A stretch of DNA of 6,971 bases from positions 1-6,971 of the forward strand of contig JAOUGG010000120.1 in the NCBI GenBank assembly GCA_029857855.1, read 5' to 3'. Below are positions 5,136 through 6,971 of the stretch, one piece after another. The position numbers and the translations under genes are program-made. The notes beneath the pieces are model-generated. The model was given only the letters and a program-made list of their open reading frames with translations, was not told the origin of the DNA and made no database searches. Positions within the stretch are counted from its first letter, which is position 1; each line of letters starts with the position of its first letter. The stretch comes from Acidimicrobiia bacterium. GTDB taxonomy: Bacteria; Actinomycetota; Acidimicrobiia; Acidimicrobiales; SZUA-35.

Positions 5136-6971
5136 CCGACATGGGTGATCTGTTCGACCGCGACGTTCCGCTCCGGCCGGGGGAGAACATCGAGCTGCCG
5201 GAGCTCGTGGAGAAATCGGTGTTCCATCGGAACTGGGCGATGATCTCCCGCATCGATCTCGACCGGACGTCGATCGAGACGTGGGACCGCTATCTCGACC
5301 GCAACCGCCGGATCTTCGTGCCGGTGGACGTGCAGGCGTTCGTCGTGTCCGACGGCGATCCCGAACCGACGGTCCCGGTGACCGGCGGTCCCGGAGATCC
5401 TGCGCCGTTCGCCGACGGGACGACCCGTCCGCCCGGCGTGCACCTGCACTGGGCGCTGCCCGACGCCCTCCTGCGGGGCGCTGCCGACCCCGAGGCAACC
5501 GACCTCGACTTCCCGGAACTGCCGGACCGTTGGGTGGTGGTGCGGGTGCTGTACCCCGACGGGGGACGCCCGCCGGTCCTGCGGGGTTGGGTGATCGACT
5601 CGGTCGAGGGTTCGGTCACACCGCTGGCCGACTACGCCGGAACACCGGCCACCACCGACGACCGGCCGACGCTCGACCGGCTCGACGGTACGGCCGGCGG
5701 ATCGTTGCACTGGACCGCGGTGTACGAGGCCAGCGTCAACCGGTTCGGTTTCCACGATCCCCTCAACGACGACCAGCTCGAGAACCGGCCTTCCGATCGG
5801 GCCACCTACGTCGTGGCCGGGTGGGCCTCCACCACCGACCGCGACCCGCTCGGTCCGACCCGAACCGAGAAACTCGACCTTTTCGAGTTGCTCGACCGGT
5901 TGGGATGGTCGGCCACCGAGATGCCGGCGGGGGAGTACCGGACCGGATTGAGCGACCTCCAGCGGTTGCGGGACATCGACCTCGACACGGTCGCGGAGTC
6001 GTCGAATGCGGTGGAGGTCCGCTTCGGCGGTGCCGGCCAGACCTTCGAGGGATTCGAGATCGCGGGCATGACCCGGGCGGCCGATGTGGGCGCCGACAAG
6101 ATCGTGGTCACAAGCGACCCGCCGTCGTACCGATCGCTGTTCCACGGCTTCGTGGCCGGGGTGCCGATCGACGGTGAACCGGTGCGCGGTGTCGACGATC
6201 GCCCGCGGGCCGAGAATCTCGATCTGGCCATGGGCCTCGACCTCAACGATCTGGTGGCCGCCTGGTTCGCCGACTCGTGGGCGCTGACCGGGGTCCGCCG
6301 CCGGTCGGTCGAGCTGCTGACCTCGGCCTTCACCACCGATCTGTTGAGCCGCCTGACCGGACCCGACGGTCTGCGGGAGATCGAGGAGCACGACCACGCC
6401 GGCTCCTTCTGGTCGTTCGCCGGTCCGCCACTCCCTTCGAGTCGCGACGATCGGCTGGCCAACACCGACGCCGTCGCCGCCAACCCACTCGCCATGGGAC
6501 GCAAGGGTCGAGGGCGGCAACGCCGGGCCGCGGCCGCGGCACCCGGGGGGTCGTCGAGCTCGTCGTCGACATCCCGGCTGGAACCGGCGACCACGCTGAT
6601 CTGGTCCGAGACCGCCGGCTCCGCCGTGCTCGACGCCCGAGCCGCGGAGAGGGCGGAACAGTTGGCCGCGGCGGTTGCCGCCGTCGAGGCGGCGAAGGCG
6701 GCCGACTCCCGGACCGTTCCGAAACCGGGTCCCCGCTATCACCGTCCCACCGCCCCCGCGCTCGCCATACGGGGATGCCGGCCCTCGCTGCGGTACCTGG
6801 GCGACGGGATGTACACCGACGACGGCAGCCTCAAGGTCCGCTACCCCTCCCAGATCCGGAGCAGGCTGGGGGATACGCTCACCGGTGTCGACGTGCTCCC
6901 AACGCTCGGTTCGGGGGCGGTGCCCTCCGACGTGGTCAAGGTCGTCCGCGAAGCCGTGCTGCTCGATCCCT
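5132..6971 (+). CDS. Gene D: very large uncharacterised protein with HLHWALPDAL motif, 3' end outside the window
   Basis: The frame runs from the ATG at 5132 (ATGA overlap with gene C) to the window edge without a stop, giving 613 complete codons. Landmarks are NWAMISRIDLD (35-45), RRIFVPVDVQAFVV (59-72), VHLHWALPDALLRG (103-116), RWVVVRVLYPDGG (133-145), LFHGFVAGVPIDG (336-348), ENLDLAMGLDLNDLVAAWFA (361-380), VELLTSAFTTDLL (393-405), GLREIEEHDHAGSFWSFAGPP (413-433), RPTAPALAIRGCRPSLR (538-554) and YPSQI (571-575). Between 456 and 530 lies a linker: a basic patch, five Ala, six Ser, then an Ala-rich helix. There is no signal peptide, no membrane helix, and one cysteine (C549). The HLHWALPDAL and HG-VAGVPIDG segments recall uncharacterised bacterial proteins of well over 1,000 residues, from memory only, so the remainder outside the window may be long. 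No enzymatic motif is clear. It is the last visible member of the four-gene unit, and its length and mixed character suit a scaffold or structural subunit. That role is inferred. Confidence 0.92.
   Translation, partial: MTDMGDLFDRDVPLRPGENIELPELVEKSVFHRNWAMISRIDLDRTSIETWDRYLDRNRRIFVPVDVQAFVVSDGDPEPTVPVTGGPGDPAPFADGTTRPPGVHLHWALPDALLRGAADPEATDLDFPELPDRWVVVRVLYPDGGRPPVLRGWVIDSVEGSVTPLADYAGTPATTDDRPTLDRLDGTAGGSLHWTAVYEASVNRFGFHDPLNDDQLENRPSDRATYVVAGWASTTDRDPLGPTRTEKLDLFELLDRLGWSATEMPAGEYRTGLSDLQRLRDIDLDTVAESSNAVEVRFGGAGQTFEGFEIAGMTRAADVGADKIVVTSDPPSYRSLFHGFVAGVPIDGEPVRGVDDRPRAENLDLAMGLDLNDLVAAWFADSWALTGVRRRSVELLTSAFTTDLLSRLTGPDGLREIEEHDHAGSFWSFAGPPLPSSRDDRLANTDAVAANPLAMGRKGRGRQRRAAAAAPGGSSSSSSTSRLEPATTLIWSETAGSAVLDARAAERAEQLAAAVAAVEAAKAADSRTVPKPGPRYHRPTAPALAIRGCRPSLRYLGDGMYTDDGSLKVRYPSQIRSRLGDTLTGVDVLPTLGSGAVPSDVVKVVREAVLLDP
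6497..6709 (+). other. Linker and Ala-rich helix within gene D
   Basis: This stretch encodes residues 456-526 of gene D. In order it holds a basic cluster (Lys/Arg at 457, 458, 460, 462, 464, 465), Ala466-470, a Ser run at 474-479, a short non-repetitive stretch, and an Ala-rich helix from about 498 to 524 with alternating Glu, Arg and Lys. It separates two regions that look folded and could be a flexible hinge plus a short coiled coil. Confidence 0.6.

Noticed and set aside
3184..5453. HW-containing segments in both gene B (LLHWSF) and gene D (HLHWAL) as a shared domain
   Set aside because: The similarity is only a few residues and the surrounding sequences do not match by eye.
5036..6742. 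Open frame of 568 codons on the minus strand
   Set aside because: It is antisense to the end of gene C and to gene D, with the same compositional explanation. The gene D frame has clear ordered motifs and a proper start.
1..6971. Promoters, terminators, tRNA, CRISPR, insertion sequences or inverted repeats
   Set aside because: The window is fully coding with overlapping genes. I saw no repeat array, transposase, tRNA-like cloverleaf or hairpin followed by a T run.

Overview
The window is a high-GC (about 70% by eye), densely coded stretch of bacterial DNA. Its strong G/C bias at third codon positions and its Shine-Dalgarno-led ATG starts fit an actinobacterium or another high-GC bacterium. 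I cannot assign a genus, and there is no rRNA, tRNA or housekeeping gene to anchor taxonomy.

Layout: four large genes lie head to tail on the + strand and leave no intergenic space. Gene A (1-2062) is cut by the left edge. Gene B (2059-4086) has 675 aa and gene C (4083-5135) has 350 aa. Gene D (5132 to beyond 6971) runs off the right edge with at least 613 codons. Each of the three junctions is the same ATGA overlap, where the stop TGA shares bases with the next ATG. Each has a purine-rich ribosome binding site 5-7 nt upstream, inside the last codons of the preceding gene. This is one transcription unit built for translational coupling, and it continues in both directions. No promoter, terminator, RNA gene, repeat array, mobile element or CRISPR is visible.

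Function: I recognise no named enzyme, transporter, regulator or toxin family in any of the four proteins. C and D contain motif-like stretches that I recall, without being able to search, from sets of uncharacterised conserved bacterial proteins: SGWPG and an EEPRQGIQFG-like segment in C, HLHWALPDAL and a LFHGFVAGVPIDG segment in D. B has a comparable TTSWYRGPLLPHP segment. The visible N-termini (B, C, D) have no signal peptide, and no protein has a convincing membrane segment. All four together contain only five cysteines in about 2,320 residues. The simplest reading is a conserved multi-subunit cluster of soluble proteins made in coordinated amounts, perhaps parts of one large assembly. That reading is inference. 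The most useful outcome here is the correct definition of the four genes and the motifs that would let someone find their relatives.
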